DNA of 8,605 nt from an uncultured Bacteroidota bacterium (GTDB lineage: Bacteria; Bacteroidota; Bacteroidia; Chitinophagales; Chitinophagaceae). Below, piece by piece: positions 7,219-8,605 of this stretch; the stretch's first letter is position 1; each line of letters starts with the position of its first letter. Position numbers and translations under genes: made by a program. The DNA lies in the NCBI GenBank assembly GCA_903851455.1, contig CAINOM010000380.1, forward strand, positions 1 through 8,605. The letters are read 5' to 3'. The notes beneath the pieces are model-generated. The model was not told where the DNA came from. It did no database searches and saw nothing but the letters and a program-made list of their open reading frames with translations.

Positions 7219-7497
7219 TCAGTGATGCATTTCGTGCAACTGGTCTTTGCTGGGCGATCGGGTAAATATCTGGTTACCGATGTTTAGCAGTAGTAAGCTG
7301 ACTCCGCCAGAGAACTCCTGCAATTTGAACTTGCCTGTTTTCCTTGTGCCGTCTTTGTATCGGAAAATAATTTCGTTACTTGGCCCGATATCATATACTC
7401 CTGAGAATACCGGGAAAGTGTAATCCTGCCCGTTTTTTACAGATACCTGGTAGATGAATTTGAAAGAATCAACGCTGACGAATAAACGCCCCCGCAA
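7219..7497 (-). CDS. Unidentified 92-codon frame, TTG start or lost 5' end
   Basis: I do not recognise this product. It reads as a compact, probably beta-rich domain: LFVSVDSFKFIYQVSVKNG, then YTFPVFSGVYDIGPSNEIIF, then RYKDGTRKTGKFKLQEF, then SGGVSLLLLNIGNQIFT, and a His-rich end HEMHH. Its codon choice and amphipathic strands look like genuine coding sequence. It has no ATG near its N-terminus. The frame is open back to a TGA at 7543-7545 (minus strand), and the only available start is a TTG at 7497. No signal peptide or promoter was seen. It may use TTG, or be the remnant of a longer protein whose 5' end was lost or frameshifted; the in-frame residues just upstream (SAGDTLRGRL) look continuous with it. 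Its stop codon directly abuts the permease stop (7216-7218) with no base between, in convergent orientation. Reality as a functional gene is uncertain. Confidence 0.45.
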   Translation of the reverse strand: MRGRLFVSVDSFKFIYQVSVKNGQDYTFPVFSGVYDIGPSNEIIFRYKDGTRKTGKFKLQEFSGGVSLLLLNIGNQIFTRSPSKDQLHEMHH

Positions 7498-7526
7498 AGT
7501 ATCACCTGCGCTCTTCCCATTCCTTT

Positions 7527-7555
7527 CTGTTGCTGGTGTTCTTCACAAACAACAA
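7527..7555 (-). other. Imperfect hairpin downstream of the toxin gene
   Basis: In minus-strand RNA, UUGUUGUUUGUG (7555-7544), loop AAGAA, then CACCAGCAACAG (7538-7527) can pair as a 12-base stem with one mismatch and two G-U pairs. The wobble pairs favour folding in the minus-strand transcript. It begins 13 bases after the toxin stop codon. No U-run follows, so it does not look like a standard intrinsic terminator; an mRNA 3'-end stabiliser or a chance structure are alternatives. Confidence 0.3.
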
Positions 7556-7568
7556 GCGAATGCGGTTC

Positions 7569-7898
7569 CTACCCCGCCTTTATTACAGTTGGGCCCGCGG
7601 GCAAAGCATTTCCTTTCAGGTGTTCGCTGACCTGGGAGGATAATTTCGTTAATTCGGAATAAGTGTTGATCGGTGCGTTGAGCACAAAAAAAGCGATGGT
7701 ATATTTCGAGAAATTTTGCTGGTGCTGCAGGTTCTTATCAAATGTAAGCAATGCATCAAATCCGTCTTCGATCATCAAGAGAAGCAGCTCACCATTTTTA
7801 ATGCCATTCCATCCCTTGTCCCGCACTATAAATACATCGTGCTCTGCAAAGTCGTTCTTTAGCCTTTTGGGAAGGTTTTCATCAAGCAACAGCCGCAT
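7569..7898 (-). CDS. DUF5615 PIN-like toxin of a type II toxin-antitoxin pair
   Basis: A 109-residue cytoplasmic protein of the DUF5615 PIN-like family, which shares the Mut7-C/PIN nuclease fold and is thought to cleave RNA as a toxin. It opens with the family hallmark LLLDENLPKRL, where Asp6 and Glu7 are the expected metal-binding acids. It continues with VRDKGWNGIKNGELLLLM (25-42, Glu37 acidic) and LLTFDKNLQHQQNF (50-63, Asp54 as a further acidic site). Length and motif order are complete, so it looks intact. The ATG at 7898 lies inside the last codons of the DUF433 gene, a 17-base overlap in a different frame, so the two are almost certainly co-transcribed and translationally coupled with the antitoxin made first. 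Family assignment is strong. Toxicity and target are inferred from the family and gene order. Confidence 0.88.
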   Translation of the reverse strand: MRLLLDENLPKRLKNDFAEHDVFIVRDKGWNGIKNGELLLLMIEDGFDALLTFDKNLQHQQNFSKYTIAFFVLNAPINTYSELTKLSSQVSEHLKGNALPAGPTVIKAG

Positions 7899-8121
7899 AG
7901 AGTTGCTGTAGGTTTTTCGAGGTCATTACTTTGTTGGCAATATCCAGCACTGCCACAGCCTGTGACTTGGTTACGCTAGGAAAATCGTCCAGGAACTCGT
8001 CAAGCGAAACTCCAGCCTCCAAATGGTCAAAAAGGCTTTCCACAGGCACACGGGTTCCTGCGAAAACCTGCTGCCCCCCTAAAATGTCATTGTCATACGT
8101 AACAAGCGCCTTGATGTCCAT
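7882..8121 (-). CDS. DUF433 antitoxin
   Basis: A 79-residue DUF433 protein, the usual partner of DUF5615 toxins. The family signature is clear: DILGGQQVFAGTRVPVESLFDHLEAG (12-37), then SLDEFLDDFPSVTKSQAVAVLDIA (39-62), which is predicted to form a helix-turn-helix-like DNA-binding fold. Its C-terminal tail (about 63-79) probably wraps or contacts the toxin. The expected job is to neutralise the PIN-like toxin and repress its own promoter, in the cytoplasm. The gene is first in the pair, its last 17 bases overlap the toxin gene, and a perfect inverted repeat lies 10 bases upstream of its ATG, a natural candidate operator. The start at 8121 matches the usual family N-terminus. Confidence in the family is high; autoregulation is inference. 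Confidence 0.88.
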   Translation of the reverse strand: MDIKALVTYDNDILGGQQVFAGTRVPVESLFDHLEAGVSLDEFLDDFPSVTKSQAVAVLDIANKVMTSKNLQQLYAAVA

Positions 8122-8125
8122 ATTA

Positions 8126-8147
8126 TAAAGTTAGGATTTTTTCCTAA
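8126..8147 (-). promoter_or_regulatory. Candidate operator/promoter of the toxin-antitoxin pair
   Basis: TTAGGA (8131-8136), five T, TCCTAA (8142-8147) is a perfect 6-base-arm inverted repeat starting 10 bases upstream of the antitoxin ATG. On the minus strand its inner arm runs into TAACTTTA (8133-8126), one base off the TAnnTTTG -7 box, which ends 4 bases before the ATG. A protein on the repeat would cover the promoter. No convincing TTG -33 element is visible, so the promoter half is weaker than the palindrome. Confidence 0.5.
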
Positions 8148-8174
8148 ATGAATCCACAGCCCTGATTCGCGTTC

Positions 8175-8531
8175 TTACGACTCAAAACCCACAAACAAGG
8201 CCATAAGTAAAAACACCGCGTTGATGATCGCGTGCTGGAATTCTTTTCGCCGGATGTGCACATATATCGAACCGGTCATTATCAGTGCAATGCAAGCTGC
8301 ACCTGCAAGAGTAAGGTAGTGCCCACGACCTAACACTTTGGGCACGATCACCAAAAGCCCGCTGATAATTTCCGCCCCGGCTACTATTTTTATTATGCCC
8401 GGTGCAAAATCCACCGCCCAGGCGCCACCGCTGGCAATAACCTGCTCTTTGGATTGAAAAAATTTAAAACTGCCCGTAATTACAAAGATCAAACCCAGCA
8501 ATCCCTGTACGATCCAAACTGCTATTGCCAT
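8175..8531 (-). CDS. DoxX-like (DoxX_2) four-helix membrane protein
   Basis: A 118-residue integral inner-membrane protein with the DoxX-like layout: TM1 at about 3-21 (VWIVQGLLGLIFVITGSFKF), TM2 at about 44-64 (PGIIKIVAGAEIISGLLVIV), TM3 at about 72-91 (YLTLAGAACIALIMTGSIYV) and TM4 at about 99-116. The family features seen are G-x-x-K-F after helix 1, the A-x-E-x-x-x-G-L sequence in helix 2, and the charged HIRRKE loop with a following alanine-rich helix. Length is typical and no part seems missing. Biochemical roles for small DoxX-like proteins are largely undefined; links to quinone or sulfur redox chemistry are known for only some members, so I assign none. It has its own promoter at 8552-8580 and lies 53 bases upstream of the antitoxin gene on the same strand, so read-through into the toxin-antitoxin pair is possible. 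Confidence 0.85.
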   Translation of the reverse strand: MAIAVWIVQGLLGLIFVITGSFKFFQSKEQVIASGGAWAVDFAPGIIKIVAGAEIISGLLVIVPKVLGRGHYLTLAGAACIALIMTGSIYVHIRRKEFQHAIINAVFLLMALFVGFES

Positions 8532-8551
8532 GATGTTTTAAGTTTTTTTAT

Positions 8552-8580
8552 CAAATGTATAAAATCATAAACATACGGAA
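8552..8580 (-). promoter_or_regulatory. Promoter of the DoxX-like gene
   Basis: On the minus strand TACATTTG (8559-8552) is an exact TAnnTTTG -7 box, with TTC (8580-8578, one base off TTG) 18 bases upstream. It would give a leader of about 16 bases before the ATG at 8531. A short palindrome, CTTTTT-C-AAAAAG (8581-8593), sits just upstream of the -33 position and could be a binding site or chance in A/T-rich DNA. Confidence 0.5.
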
Positions 8581-8605
8581 CTTTTTCAAAAAGGGCAAAA
8601 TATCT

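Noticed and set aside
7498..7568. Short coding frame of about 24 codons (ending NRKEWEERR) between the toxin and the 92-codon frame
   Set aside because: It is bounded by stop codons, has no start and is too short to support; it may be a remnant but nothing identifies it.
7569..8121. Toxin missing active-site residues
   Set aside because: The KNGEL sequence, where other DUF5615 groups have SDEE-like acids, appears normal for this subgroup; Asp6, Glu7, Glu37 and Asp54 remain.

Overview
The window looks like chromosomal DNA from a Bacteroidota bacterium, probably of the Chitinophagaceae/Sphingobacteriales type (inference). Gene starts lack purine-rich Shine-Dalgarno sequences and follow A/T-rich leaders. 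Three intergenic regions carry an exact TAnnTTTG promoter element, the family-specific -7 box, in two cases with a TTG 17 bases upstream. Lipoproteins have typical Bacteroidota signal sequences (LFSC followed by KK or GD). I see no RNA gene, CRISPR array, insertion sequence or phage gene.

Layout. (1) Positions 1-865, minus strand: a two-gene unit of a secreted thioredoxin-fold protein followed by a GNAT acetyltransferase that runs off the left edge, joined by a 4-base ATGA stop/start overlap. The thioredoxin-like protein has lost the first cysteine of its CxxC motif. (2) Positions 908-1120, plus strand: a 70-residue cysteine-containing lipoprotein of unknown function, divergent from unit 1. 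(3) Positions 1209-7218, plus strand: a complete tripartite RND efflux operon in the order outer-membrane TolC-like channel, periplasmic lipoprotein adaptor, inner-membrane HAE1-type proton antiporter. It has its own promoter and no regulator gene in the window. The three proteins should form one cell-envelope-spanning pump that expels hydrophobic or amphiphilic compounds; the substrate cannot be read from sequence. A degenerate 7-base tandem repeat fills the gap before the permease gene. (4) Positions 7219-8531, minus strand: an unidentified 92-codon frame with no ATG, directly abutting the permease stop codon; a DUF433/DUF5615 toxin-antitoxin pair with a 17-base overlap and a perfect inverted repeat just upstream; and a DoxX-like four-helix membrane protein with its own promoter.

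Most of the content is ordinary for the phylum and I found no convincing undescribed multi-gene system. The points most worth a second look are the SxxC thioredoxin-fold protein coupled to an acetyltransferase, the inverted repeat over the presumed toxin-antitoxin promoter, the heptamer array inside the efflux operon, the long charged tail on the RND permease, and the ATG-less conserved-looking frame at 7219-7497.
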